A DNA stretch of 64,000 nucleotides, taken from positions 13,936,778-14,000,777 of the forward strand of contig NC_052510.1 in the NCBI RefSeq assembly GCF_014356525.2, given 5' to 3'. Positions within the stretch are counted from its first letter, which is position 1. Each line of letters begins with the position of its first letter. The notes under the pieces were generated by a model, which worked only from the letters and a program-made list of their open reading frames with translations, was not told the DNA's origin and made no database searches. The stretch comes from Nilaparvata lugens. Lineage: Eukaryota > Arthropoda > Insecta > Hemiptera > Delphacidae. The translations under genes were made by a program, and so were the position numbers. Shown one piece after another: positions 33,160 to 44,503 of this stretch.

Positions 33160-34160
33160 TTTGCACTTTCGTTCCTATTTTATCTTTTATTCAATGTTCC
33201 CGTCTCTGTCAACCGCACATAAACATACGTTACTTTCTACTTCCCACTCACTTCATCCACTTATTTCATCATAGCTCACTCATTTCCATTGTAACACACA
33301 TTTCTGTAGACCAATATCATATTTTGAAGAGATAATACTTCTCTCCACCACAACTCATATGATTTCATAAGATTAGTGACGTTTCCTGTAATTTTATCGA
33401 GCTACTAATTATTCTAGTTTCTTGAGTAGTTTATATATTCAATAAGAATCACGATTGAAATGTTCAACTGGTTAACAGAGAGCTGTCAGTTGTTCTGAGT
33501 TTCGCGTTCTTTAAAACTGCATGGAAACAGGAGTTGATTGTTGAATTATCACGAGAGAAAAAAAGTTTATCGAAATATTGAATTTACGATACTAGCTCTT
33601 AGTCTGTAGTATCTTGTACTGATCTTCAATTGATGGATTCATTTGGAACGTTCGTTCATATGTCTATAAATCATATTTTGTATTGTATTGCATTTTGTGA
33701 ACCTCAATTTTTCAGGTATTCCAAAACCTTTATTAATGAAAATGAGTAAGATCTACTGAGAATTTTATATAAATTTCATTGTATGAATCTATTGAATTTT
33801 TAAAGTGAAACTCCATAATTTTAAGCCTCATTGACTGCTATTCATATACCATTGTTCTACAACAAACGGAAGCGAATAGAACTCATGAAGTATTGAAAAT
33901 TGTTATATTGTCAACTGAAAATACATGAATTCAATAATAGTCATGACGTTGTGCTCAATAATGCATGTCAAGATTATGAAACCTTTCATGTGATGTAATT
34001 TGCCTGTCAAATCCATTTATCAGTCAACATCGACCTATTCGATAAAGCTAACACAATATGTGTAATGTAAATTAAAACTGGTTTGATGTATTTCATAAAA
34101 ACATTACACTAAACTAGAAATTTTTCAACTTTGATCAAGATACTACGTCCTGTTCAGGTT
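33160..34160. other. Unique AT-rich DNA, nothing recognised
   Basis: No repeat or exon-like structure was identified. Confidence 0.4.
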
Positions 34161-34163
34161 CTC

Positions 34164-34255
34164 TAGTGAAATTTGAAACTGTCAGTATTGTGATAATGAG
34201 AATCATTGATGCTACTCAGAAGGAATAATGACAGGTAGATCTGAATTTAGTGAGA
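34164..34255. repeat. Hairpin module 7
   Basis: TTTGAAACTGTCAGTATTG on the left, GGAATAATGACAG on the right, ending TGAATTTAGTGAGATC, so the outer CTCAC-type terminus is partly kept. Confidence 0.6.
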
Positions 34256-34399
34256 TCGAAAAATAATCATCACCAAAACAAGGTCGTTTGCAACTGGAGA
34301 GCGTTCAGAAAGTCGATTAATTTTTGTTTGAAAGTAAATCAGCCGGTTTGTTGTTGACAGGTTCCCACTTTATTCCTCAGAATATAAGATACTTATTGG

Positions 34400-34650
34400 A
34401 AAGTTGTTGTTAACGAGGCTTAATGGTGTTGCATTGTCAATGGCTGACACGTTTCTCACCTCACAACTCACTACCCCTCTCTCTCTTTCTCACTCCTCCT
34501 CTTTCTTCCTCACTCCTATTCACCCCAAAGAGCCTCACCCATTCTCTTCGAAAAGCCTCAAACCTCTGTCATCCACGCTTCAAGCTCTCATCGCAATGGC
34601 ACCGCATTGTTTTGAAGCTGTCAACCATAGTGGCTGACTGAAAACTTTCC
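34400..34650. other. GC-richer stretch with pyrimidine tract
   Basis: Plus-strand frames of 72-77 codons overlap here in two phases, with no domain and a strong Ser/Leu/Pro bias caused by the CT tract. It lies 550 bp upstream of the signal-peptide exon and could be part of that gene's 5' region, but no promoter motif supports this. Confidence 0.25.
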
Positions 34651-34783
34651 GGAACAGCTTCATAATTTTCACCGGTCTACATATCTTTCAATGACGTTGA
34701 AAAACTAATTATTTATTCAGCACGATACTTCAAAATAGAGAGGGAAAGAGAGTGTAAGAGAGATGATATAGATAGTGTAAGTG

Positions 34784-34789
<6 letters not shown>

Positions 34790-34856
<67 letters not shown>

Positions 34857-34886
34857 GAGAGAGAGTGAGAGAGTGAGTGAGTGAGA
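34790..34886. repeat. (GA)n microsatellite
   Basis: About 45 GA dinucleotides, interrupted by GTGA variants near the right end. Confidence 0.95.
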
Positions 34887-35112
34887 TAGGTAGGCTGCCT
34901 TCATTTTAACCTGAAGGGCGGAGTTAGAGAGACAATGTAAAAAAGCACATGAGTTCATGAGAACGGTAGAGTACTGACAAAAAATATCAACCTATATTAT
35001 CATTTGATCTTTGTTCTCTCAATTTCATAAACATCAACAAAATTAGTAATTTTATACTGGAAGCTGATTTGAATTTTTCATGATTACTAATATTGAGTTA
35101 ATATTTTGGGAA

Positions 35113-35175
35113 CTATAGTGAGATTCCATTTATAAAGTCAACACCAAATTAACATTGGTCTTGATTGTTATCATG
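35113..35175. repeat. Partial hairpin-module relic
   Basis: ACTATAGTGAGATTCCATTT followed by ACATTGGTC matches the outer terminus and loop words of the hairpin modules, but the right arm is not visible. Confidence 0.35.
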
Positions 35176-35196
35176 ATTTCCTAATTTCTTTTTCAG

Positions 35197-35256
35197 ATTG
35201 GCATAACACAAGAATGCTCGGATATTGTGTTGCCGCTGTTCTGATATTTGCAACAG
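35197..35256 (+). CDS. Candidate signal-peptide exon (ATG at 35214)
   Basis: This is the best gene evidence in the window. A strong acceptor (CTAATTTCTTTTTCAG, ending 35196) is followed by 17 nt of 5' UTR and ATG at 35214. Fourteen codons follow, MLGYCVAAVLIFAT, and then a strong donor ACAG/GTGAGT (GT at 35257). The coding part is 43 nt, so the intron is phase 1. The peptide is a short hydrophobic core without charges, as in the first two thirds of a signal peptide. A phase-1 intron inside or just after a signal peptide is common in secreted and immunoglobulin-type cell-surface proteins. The next exon was not found; its first two bases should complete a Gly codon (G..) or similar. The 5' exon could be at 1955-2180, which is speculative. 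No gene symbol can be given. Confidence 0.6.
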
Positions 35257-35259
35257 GTG

Positions 35260-35730
35260 AGTGCTTCTGAATATTTATGGTGAATTATATTTCCACTTTT
35301 CATACTTTGATAATTCCATTACAAAATTGATGCAAAACAATTGTCTTTTGGTGTAACATGAAAACTGTTTGAAAACATTCTCCCTTATCATTAGAATAAA
35401 GAAACTGTTTCCTAGTTGAACAACCTTGATGCTGTTCAACTACAAAAATTGAATAATCATCAAACTTGATTTAAGTTGAACAGCCTTACATGTATTATAT
35501 GTATATTACATGTCAATACACACATGTATATTACATGTCAAAATATAAACGAGAGTCTATATGGAGGAATATCACTCTGCTCTGTAATAGCTTCTTGACA
35601 GGCGAAGATTCTCACACTTTTCTGACAAAATTCGCTGAGTTTTCATGTGAGATTCAGTGAGCATTGGGACCGAAACACAGTACGGCGTAGATTAGGCAAC
35701 AAGCTTTACATCATTCCATACAGGACTGAT
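35260..35730. other. Start of the intron after the signal-peptide exon
   Basis: AT-rich DNA with repeated ACATGTATATTACATGTCAA words near 35490-35540. No further exon was seen. Confidence 0.4.
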
Positions 35731-35732
35731 GC

Positions 35733-35782
35733 TGCGTAATAATTACGCAACAATTTGTTCAATAATTATTATTGAACAAATT
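35733..35782. repeat. Two adjacent palindromes
   Basis: TGCGTAATAATTACGCA (35733-35749) is a perfect palindrome around a central A. Three bases later AATTTGTTCAATAAT, T, ATTATTGAACAAATT (35752-35782) has perfect 15-bp arms around one base. They are followed by two copies of CAGATTTATTAAAAATTGT. The DNA could extrude cruciforms. Confidence 0.85.
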
Positions 35783-35789
35783 ATTACAG

Positions 35790-36660
35790 ATTTATTAAAA
35801 ATTGTTGCAGATTTATTAAAAATTGTAGGAATGTGTAATCAGAAACTCCATAGTAATTATATAATTCTGATCTCAGTTAACTGCTAACTGAGCAATGATC
35901 CTTCTGTAGATCAGGATAGTTTAAAACTAACAAGTAGTTTTAGTTAACAAGTTAGTAGTACTACTAACAAGTAGTAGTTTTTCAACTTCCTGTATTGCGA
36001 TTTTTCAGAAGAGAATAACAGATCAGATGGACTATTTTTTGAAGTTTGTGTAGGTCTCGAACAACCATCAGTCTGATGAGACCAACCAGATTTGGAGAGA
36101 ATCTGATCTATCCATGTCCTCTGGAACATAAGTTACACTTATCATGCTAATCTTTGGATCAATCACTACCAATTATCCAATATCTCTCTGAATTATCAAA
36201 TATCTGGGATCATCTGCATTCATCTCCATACTCAATCTTGGACCAATTGAAGTCATTAGATTTTCAACGCCACGGCTAAGTAACTTAATCTAACAAAATC
36301 CCACCCTAAAAATAAAATTGTATGATAATGATTTTACAGATGGGGTATAATAAGATGAACCCTAGTTTTCCGGTGCGGGGGCGGGCAGAAGTTGAGAGTT
36401 AAGCCTAATGCACATCACTAAACGTCTGTATTCCTAATTAAAATTATGTTGTGCTGGCTGGTTGACTCAGAACACTAGATTATCAGATGTTATTGCTCTA
36501 AATTGCAAAAATAAATTCAAATTTTTATGCCTACATCGAAAATTGGACAAGTAAAGGAAGCCCAATCTACGTTTTGAACTATGTCATCACCTAAATTTGG
36601 GAAATACAGTACCACAAGGATTGTCTTACCATTTATCTACCAATGCTTTACATTAGTGTC
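35790..36660. other. AT-rich intronic or intergenic DNA
   Basis: Short repeated AACAAGTAGTAGTTTT words near 35925-35985 are the only structure. No splice-bounded open segment was recognised. Confidence 0.4.
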
Positions 36661-36664
36661 GTTT

Positions 36665-36904
36665 GTTACATGAATGAAAATAAATAAATTGTAATATATA
36701 ATTATTCAACGAAGATCCAAAATAAATGCAGTAAATCACCCCGAAGACTTCTGCTACTGCAGACATTGACAACAGGGTTAGGTTAACAGCTATATGGAAT
36801 TTCGATGAGAACTACTATCCAAAAATTAGTTGCCAGCCCGGGAATCGAACCCGGTACCTCCCAATTGCTAGTCAGGAATGCTTACCCTTACACCAAACTG
36901 ACAA
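36665..36904 (-). mobile_element. tRNA-derived SINE, minus strand
   Basis: The minus-strand head (36904 to 36830) is a nearly readable tRNA of about 74 nt: acceptor stem pairing TGTCAGT with GCTGGCA; TGGTGTAAGGGTAAGC in the A-box position; anticodon stem CCTGA/TTGGG with loop CTAGCAA, giving anticodon AGC; and a perfect T arm CCGGG-TTCGATT-CCCGG. The D-arm region resembles tRNA-Gly and the linker is one base long, so it is not a functional tRNA. The body (GGATAGTAGTTCTCATCG, AACCCTGTTGTCAATG, TTCGGGGTGATTTAC) recurs on the plus strand at 58500-58690, which identifies a dispersed SINE. Confidence 0.75.
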
Positions 36905-37480
36905 TATCTGGATAGCAGCGCTCATTTTATACGAAGCCATAGCGGCCAACCAGTTACAGATAAAATTAAATAGAGAATAAATGCATTCTCTATTTAATTC
37001 CATCTGTAAATAAATTGTAGCCTCTTGATGCTATCTGTGGAAGGAGTTAATCGGTCCAGGGATCAGCTTGTGATACCAATCTGCGTTACTGTACGATTTT
37101 CAATAAGGCTTGTTTCGTCATAAAGTTGTAAGCAAATATGCTGTAATTTTTCTATTCATTTGAATAAATATGAAAAATCATCATCCACACTGATATACTC
37201 AATAAATATATGGGTCACAGTTCTAGAGTGAAGTTCTTGTTCAATAGAAAAATATTTCAAAAATGGAAAATTGTCATACAGTACATTCATACTGTGCTCA
37301 CACAAAGCTTTCAAAAACTGTTCAGAGAAAAAATATTATCATAGAAATCTCGACTCGACATTTAGAGAAAAAGCGTACTCGCAGCATTGTGGAGTGTGAA
37401 AATGTGCAGGTAAGAGCAAGTGAAATAACAATGTGGATGATTATGACGGCAATGATGATGATGACGATGATGATACAGTA
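36905..37480. other. Stretch with one strong donor word
   Basis: GTGCAG/GTAAGA near 37409 is an excellent splice donor at the end of an ATG frame (37263-37481 plus) that reads ECENVQ before the donor. A weak acceptor-like AACTGTTCAG lies near 37325. That exon would be phase 0 and does not fit the phase-1 signal-peptide exon. ATGATG repeats follow. I do not call an exon. Confidence 0.25.
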
Positions 37481-37489
37481 ATGCCCTGC

Positions 37490-37830
37490 TATTTTGTCGC
37501 CAGCACTAATGAGTCAGCGGCAATGGGGCATTGAAAAGGGAAACACAATGGAAAGGGAGAAAAATCCAAAGAAGAAGGATAACAAAAAGAAGGGGGAGGA
37601 GGAGGAAGTGAAAATCTTTCTCAGGGCCGAATAAAAGGGCGCCGGGTGTCGACAAGAGCACAGACCTTTCCACTTCTTTTTATTGTTATCCCTTCAGACC
37701 TTATTTCGCCCTTCCTTTAAGGGCGCCTAAGGGAGCGTCTCGATCAATTAGAGAAACAACAATTTTGCGCTAGGCTGGGCTGAGCGTCGCGACGCTCAAT
37801 GGCTCAAGACGATGGCATTCCATGAATACT
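37490..37830. other. GC-richer block, possible conserved non-coding element
   Basis: Contains AATAAAAGGGCGCCGGG, CCTTTAAGGGCGCCTAAG, a purine tract (37550-37615) and the palindrome at 37781. No open frame. GAATAAAAGGGCG also occurs at about 52397 in another GC-richer block. Confidence 0.3.
37781..37798. repeat. 18-bp perfect palindrome TGAGCGTCGCGACGCTCA
   Basis: All nine base pairs match and four CpG are included. Such a symmetric site suits a dimeric DNA-binding protein. No second copy was seen. Confidence 0.8.
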
Positions 37831-38400
37831 GATCGACTTCAGTCCACTCTACAAGTTTACTTTCAGTGGTACATTACTGGATCGACACCATTACAAAAAA
37901 TCGGGATACTTTCTGATAAAAAATATAACTGAATTCAATTTTATAAGTTCGAATTTCCTTAACGAAATTGTATTTTATGGCAAACAAACAATTTACATTT
38001 GAAAATATATGTTAGTTGCAATATTGAATTTAGTCATGATATGGATATTAATATACCTTATATGAATACACATTCCATTCTCATACATGGCATATGGCAT
38101 ACATCATAAAAATTCTGATACTTTTGGAATGTAATCGAATTTCGAGAGAAAGCTTAGAAGAATTATTAAAATTATAGACTAGTTTTTGAATGTACAGTGG
38201 AAGATTTTCTTCTATGATTTATAATTTTCCAGCCACAATAAGGTGCGAACAGACTGAGTAGAAGCACTATGGGGGTAGTGGTAGTGTTTACGGAGGTAGT
38301 GGTAGAAGTCGCGGTGAAATCGATGTCACTAAACAACTGAGCAATGATTGAAATATTAATACTAAAACATATATTGAAACTAAAACAGGATATCAACACC
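37830..38400. other. AT-rich DNA, nothing recognised
   Basis: Near 38270-38330 repeated GGTAGTGGTAG words occur, too few for an array call. Confidence 0.4.
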
Positions 38401-38408
38401 TGGATCAA

Positions 38409-38830
38409 ATGCAATTACTTCTTCTATCTATGAGATGTTTCACAAAGTGTACTCTTCTGACTTGTGTGCTTGCTTATCCTGCAATCCTTCGTAATTCATC
38501 TAGACCTTCAAATCTTTTTTTTTTAAACCTGGTACTATTGGTTTCTTTTTTCATCCTTTCCCTTATCATTCTTCCCCCGTCCCATCCCCTCATATCTACC
38601 GTCTATTTACTTTTCCTAAAACCTTTTTCACCTTCTTAAGGATTGAAGGTTTTCCTAGTACATGGATATCCATAGTTGGAAAAACCCTTCAATTTTCCAC
38701 CCTTTCTTTTCTGTACCGCTTTCTTTTCATTTTGCTATTATGTGTATTGTTGTTGTTTGCATGTATTCTTTTTGTTAATTTCTGTATCAAACTTGTATGT
38801 GTGTGTAAAAATAAATTGAATTGAATTGAA
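38409..38830 (+). mobile_element. LINE 3' end (family 1), plus strand
   Basis: GTACATGGATATCCATAG followed by TTGG matches the body motif of the family-1 ends at 4921 and 52697. It finishes with AAAATAAATTGAATTGAATTG, a poly(A)-signal-like word with an ATTGA tail. A 76-codon plus frame (38409-38639) is T-rich 3' UTR-like sequence and not a gene. Confidence 0.65.
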
Positions 38831-38999
38831 TTATTACTTGGAGTTATTGATATAAGTATTGATAAAAAAGGTTGATAGTGAGCTTAAATCGTATCATCGA
38901 TCAGACCGTTCTGTTCGTACCCTAAGTATGTTGGTCGAAGATGGATAAATAATGTCTTCTTCCACAAAGTTGTTGAGAGTACATTTCCTTTCTAACCTA

Positions 39000-39180
39000 T
39001 GAAATCTCGAATATTCAATTCCAGTTGAATATTCAAATGATATGACAAATATGTTGAATATTCCAAAGATATTTTATATCCTATGAAATTGATATTATGA
39101 ATATTCCAATGATATTTTATATCCTATGAAATCTCGAATATTCAAGTCCAGTTCAATATTCCAATAATTCATTTCCTTAA
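39000..39180. repeat. GAATATTC-rich repeats with about 52-bp period
   Basis: ATTTTATATCCTATGAAAT occurs twice about 52 bp apart, and CTCGAATATTCAATTCCAG recurs as CTCGAATATTCAAGTCCAG. Several GAATATTC palindromes are included. Confidence 0.7.
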
Positions 39181-39291
39181 CGATTATGCTGAGGAAGGTG
39201 GGAATTCAAGAATTGTGTGAAACATGATATATATTTATTATTATCATCACACATTATAATACAAAAATATTTTATGATATATCATTGAAGC

Positions 39292-39765
39292 AACATTGAA
39301 ACAAAGCAAGAAGGGGATTGCGATTCAAGAATGAGTAAAGGTGAATCGTAAGATGGAGGAGTAAGACTTTATAAAGTGTACGTTTGTAAGTGACGTAACA
39401 TCAGGAAATCTTGTGAATGATGTATAAACAGAATTTAGCGCCTCCAAACATAGCTTTCAAGTGCATGAATCGGAGCCAAATTTAGTCAAGAGGGTTCCAA
39501 GATATGACAATTGAACAATTTCCAGGGACACTCACAGAGATCGAGTCAAAAGTGGGATTTATATTGAAGTTTCAGTATCGACTCAATGGGGATCATCAAT
39601 GTTTTACATTAGAAATGCTGAAATTTTGAAGAGGATCTCACTATAGACACCTACAGGAAAACGCTTCTGGTTGAAAATGTCGGGAGAAACGTTGAAACAA
39701 AGAGAGAAGGGGACTGTGATTCAAGAATGAGAAAAGGTGAATCGGAGGGTGGAGGCTGAATAGAG
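39292..39765. repeat. Direct repeats about 394 bp apart
   Basis: TTGAAACAAAGCAAGAAGGG with about 50 following bases (39301) recurs as TTGAAACAAAGAGAGAAGGG (39694), sharing GATTCAAGAATGAG and GGTGAATCG. A hairpin module lies between them. This looks like an old partial duplication. Confidence 0.75.
39560..39646. repeat. Hairpin module 8
   Basis: TTGAAGTTTCAGTATCGACT on the left and AGAAATGCTGAAATTTTGAA on the right, ending GAGGATCTCACTATAG, the clearest outer terminus among the modules. Confidence 0.7.
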
Positions 39766-39799
39766 GGATAAAATGTCAATCCGAAGTAGGCCAAGGTAT

Positions 39800-40550
39800 C
39801 AGTGGAGCTCCCAGTGCTAAGGAATGGATAAGCAGCAGGAAACAGCTGATCTGCATTTACTGCCTAACTTATTCAGCAGTCGAACTTGCGACTCGGATAA
39901 ATTATTCCAAGCGGGTCTAGGTTTTTCTCCACTTTTCGTCGCATTCTATAATTAACACTTCGTTTTTCAATTAGCTGAAGAAGGAGGAAAGGATTATAAA
40001 GGATTCGATTCCAAATGTTCTTGAAGTCTTGGTAGTTTTTCAAGATTGTGCTTCAGTTCAAAAAAGAAAACTTGGAGAGTAACTTTTATTTATCTTGATC
40101 ACTCTGCAAGTAGTTTTGAAAATAACATTTCCAAGGTTATACTACAGTTTGAAGAAAGGAGCGAGGTTATATTCCTATCCTATAATCTCCATTGATTCGT
40201 AGCTGTATTTGTCAACTAAGTTGAAATTTGTCTAGAATGACTGGAAACACGTATTTCGGATCACACAGTATTTGACGAGAGACTATTGACCATTATTGGT
40301 AACATTATCTCATCAAACACTACTATGACGTGCTTCCAGATCATACACACGTTTTGTAGAATCTCTGCATTAAAGTATACCATATTCTCATGTACACTAG
40401 CGTTTAGTATGTAATACAATAATACGTCATATACATCAGAACAACGTTTCTTATCTTTTTTGTTTTGTTGGAAAAACAATGACGCCATATAACGCTTTTT
40501 AATAATGCTAGTGGAAATTCGAAAAATGCCAGCTCCAATTTTATTATGTA
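39800..40550. other. Unique DNA, nothing recognised
   Basis: The minus-strand frame 40261-40488 (75 codons) has no domain and is AT-driven. Confidence 0.4.
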
Positions 40551-40795
40551 CTAGTGGGAAACCCGTGATCTACAAGGGTCTATCTTGAAACTTAACAAAC
40601 TGAAAACTTGACGTGATGGAATCTTGAAGAATTGGAAATAGGCCTAAAACCTTCCTCGGTTAATTAAGAATCTATATGAAAAATTCCAAGTTAATCAGTC
40701 CAGTAGTTCAGATGCGATGATGCGTAAAACATAGTTTGCCTATCCTGTACGAATATAAGCCAGTTCTTTCCTTTTTCCTTTATTACAGTTGTAAC
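40551..40795 (-). mobile_element. Repeat with ACTAGT/CCCGTG terminus, Helitron-like
   Basis: Plus-strand ACTAGTGGGAAACCCGTG is the reverse of a 3' terminus of the type CACGGGTTTCCCACTAGT. Inside is TCCAAGTTAATCAGTCCAGT then AGTTCAGATGCGATGATGCG, wording common in insect non-autonomous repeats with CTAGT ends. Class assignment is tentative. Confidence 0.4.
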
Positions 40796-40799
40796 ATAT

Positions 40800-42890
40800 T
40801 TTAATTTGGATAGATAAATAAAAATCCCTAGCTGAAATATAATTTATAGGTCTAAGTGAAGTAATTGGCTAATATCGCCAAAGAGATAACATAAAGATTA
40901 GATAATATCAGACGTCCTGGCTAAACTGTACAACAGCCTAAGAGAAATTGGAATAATTTTTTGCTAATATATAATATTATATAAAATATTGAAAATTGAG
41001 GTTAGGCATAAACATTTAGTGATCGGCGACCTAACGATCGACCGAGCCATACAACGTAGAATCTGACCAAACACCTTGGCAGAAATTTATTGTGGCAAAA
41101 CGGTATGCAATTTGAGGAACTAAAGGTCTCACGTGGCTAATTATTATGATGTATGAAACAAATAATAACCTATAAAAAAATTACTAGCATGTAGAGAGCA
41201 TATTTAAAAACCCAATAAAAATAATTAAATGTATTAAGGAAGTAGGAGGTTACCAGGCGCATGAATACTGTAATAATTTGCATGCACCAATCAAATAATG
41301 GCAATTGATAGGCGGCAATAGTGAGCCGATTCAAAAATATTTGTATATATTTCTACAAATAAATAGAGTTTATGAAAAAATTGTTATATAATCTATGTTT
41401 TGGATATGGCCCGAAGGCAAAGAAATTATTATATATATAACATAAGTAATAGTTTAATATTTTGGCACGGTCTATTTGAGCTTGAATGGCGGAGGACTAG
41501 AATATTCAAATTTTATGCAAATTTGAAAATCGGAAATGAAAATTGTAAAATTGAGAAACGAGAACGACACTCGCCTGCCAACTGCCACCATGAGAGGTCA
41601 CTAAAAATTATAGAGCGTAATACCTTGCTATATCTTGTAATAACTTAAAGTTAAATTGAATTACTAAATTTCTTATAAGACTTTGTGATGCTCTTATAAA
41701 GAAAAAGTCATTTTCATTTTTAAATAATTTTGTAACCCCTTGGAAGAGACGACTCCGGCTACAATAATCCAGGACCACCAGGAGTTGGATCGACATCAGC
41801 AGCTCATAAGAAAATTCCGACACGTGCGTGGAAAATATTGAAATAGTGATAGGGCGCCCTCAGTGCTTCGAAATTAAATAAGAATCAAAGCTAGCTCGTC
41901 GAAAGGGTTTTCTTATAAATTAAGAATTTGGTAAAAAATACTTGCACAAGTAAATGTAGTATTGAAGGTATTTTATTAGAAAGTAACGAATCAATCCACA
42001 TATCAGAAGATCTACCAATCAAAGAAGTATGAAATCTAGGCTGTCAATACACATTCATATGGTCATTAATTTTTGCAATATAATTTGCGATAGTTTGTTG
42101 TAGCTCTGATTCACTAGATGAATTGCTCTATTTATTCCGTCAGGTGCCGAATCTCGCACCCTGAGATGAAATATATATTTATTACAAAGAAATCTATTGG
42201 ATACTATAGAATTTAATATATATATTTGGATTATTAGTTGTCAATTTATCAAGTTGATTTTTAGAATTTAGTTTTAATGGAATTGTCCAAGTCGACAGGT
42301 ATTAGCAAGCTGATATCGCAGCTACATGCAAATAAATGCATATGATCATAAAAATAAAAGCACATGGTTACGTTTCGTGCTGTAGAATTTAGAGAATAGT
42401 ATTTAGCCTGTGATGTTCTATTGATTTCGATTATTGTTCTATTTTATATTATATATTTTAATCGCTCTATATATTTTTTGCTCTGATTTATTTTTTGCAA
42501 TATTTGTTAATATATGTATCAAATTGTTTATGGTGTGCGATTTATTTTTTATTCCTCAATACTATAGGATAAGTACCATATATATATTTTTTAATGAATT
42601 ATCAGAATTATTGTGGAAGCTCATATCTGTGCCTATAAAGATTTTTATGAGACTGTATCCTATTAAAAACCACGACCTTGATTATTTATAATTATTAAAA
42701 TATTTCATGCTCTACCGACTGATGCCAAGCAGGAGGCTAATCGTTATTCAACTATAAAAAATAACGTGACACAGTGTAGATGTCAATGGATAAACAACAA
42801 TATGATATGTGTTTTTCCGTTTGTAAATAATATTACTGGAACCTGGTTTAGTTTAGTATTAACCATTGATGTAATCTATTAATTCATTAA
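40800..42890. other. Very AT-rich stretch of uncertain origin
   Basis: This is the most AT-rich long tract in the window. Islands of mixed composition occur at 41030-41060 (GATCGGCGACCTAACGATCG), 41560-41590, 41740-41860 and 42130-42165. At 41735-41850 all plus-strand phases have short open pieces; none extends upstream. A decayed transposon is possible but no termini were found. Confidence 0.3.
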
Positions 42891-44503
42891 AATTTGTTTT
42901 AATTAGATTAGGTTTCCGTTGATAGAAGCCTTGAAAGCTACTCACCAGCCCGCCTACTCGTTCCTTAATAAGTAATGAAGAAAATTGCATATCAGGATTA
43001 GGATAATGATGATGATGATGATAACAGCGCCGTTGTTTGGAACAACGCGTTGAGTCCTGGCGCTGAAAGTTGATTAAACATTAACGCCGTAAAAGAAGGC
43101 CTAATTAACAGCAGTAGCAGCGGCGGGCAATGCTGATCAGTTGAAAGAAGACGAGGCCGGTGTGGAAATATTTCACGCCAGCCTGCATATTTAACCAGCT
43201 TCGCATTAAATCGGTGCACACTCTGTTTGCCGACGATGTTCACTATCTCTCACGCTCTCTCACCCCCTTGAACCTCTTTCTCTTCACCCAAAATTACTCT
43301 TCTTAGCCCACCTCCCTCCACAAACACCCCAAGGACAATATTTTCTCCCTTTTCCCTGAGCTTGATAATTAGCTACATTGTGCCCTTGTGCCTTTTCCCG
43401 GCTATTAGAATAGGGATTAAAGGGCTTGCGCGTTTCTCTTCTTCCCGGCTCTCTGAAAATATTCAATTTTCTGATTTTCCAGGTGGCCAATTTGTAAACT
43501 CTTAACAGCCGCCGCATGAATTGTAGGTATTTGCTTTTATTTCGTTTTCGTATTGACGCTGCCAAAATTAATCTGAATCAACGGGGTGCGACGGATTAAT
43601 TTGATCTATGGGAAGAGGTGATAAGAAATATTGTGATCCAACTGCAAGAAGACGGGCATTCAGTGTTACATTCAGTATAAATGCGTATTATTGAATGAGT
43701 TTTTAAAATAGAACGGTCCATCTCCAAATGTGTCAAGCGGTGTATTCTTTATCAGAATACATATTCATACACATATTCTTTATTCTTTGTTCTTATCCTT
43801 ATGTTTGTATTGTTATTTTCCGTGGCTGCCCTATAACATACATTGTTCCTCTTCTGATCACAATAAATTTGATTGGCGTAGAATAAAAATAACAATATTA
43901 CTATTACTCTTACTCAAACCAAGGTTTTTCTGGGTCGCCAACTCAGTATAAGAGATGAAAATCATGTTTTTGGGCACAGACGACCCTGCAACGTATAGAA
44001 AACTTAAAAGCGAGGCACCTTAATTTTTTTGGAAAGCAATCCTTGTCCAACTTCCACCATAGGTAAGGAAATTATTGCTTCCTGAGAACAATTTCTTCGT
44101 AGTTCCAAAATATTGGTTAATAAACCTCTATTGATATTGCTTCCTTAAAAACATTTCCTCTGTAGTTAAAAGTAACCGGTGTATGATTCAATTTTCATGA
44201 GGCAATGCATTTCAGTTAATTGTTTCTAAAAATGCATTTCAGTTAATTGTTTCTAAAAATGCATTCATTTGTCTAAGAGAATTGGATATGGGAAGAATTG
44301 GGAGATAAAATATCAATCAATTGAACACAAACATACAAAAATGGATAAAAATTCGATTGAGTCACTGTCAATGTTGTAAAACCGTACCATAATGATTTTA
44401 TAAAACTAGAATTTCACGATATATGTGTGTTTCTATTTCAATAATAGATTTCTATCCATAGAAAAATCCCTTCAGAAATAACCGACTTTCCCAATAGTTT
44501 TGC

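Noticed and set aside
36830..36904. A functional tRNA-Ala gene
   Set aside because: D arm and linker do not fit, the anticodon stem has two G-T pairs, and the downstream body recurs at 58500, so it is a SINE.
37325..37409. An exon ending at the strong donor 37409
   Set aside because: The acceptor is weak and its phase does not match the signal-peptide exon.
42998..43565. Two minus-strand frames conserved between units A and B
   Set aside because: A and B are nearly identical in DNA, so shared frames are expected. Unit C lacks the first and shortens the second, and no domain is visible.
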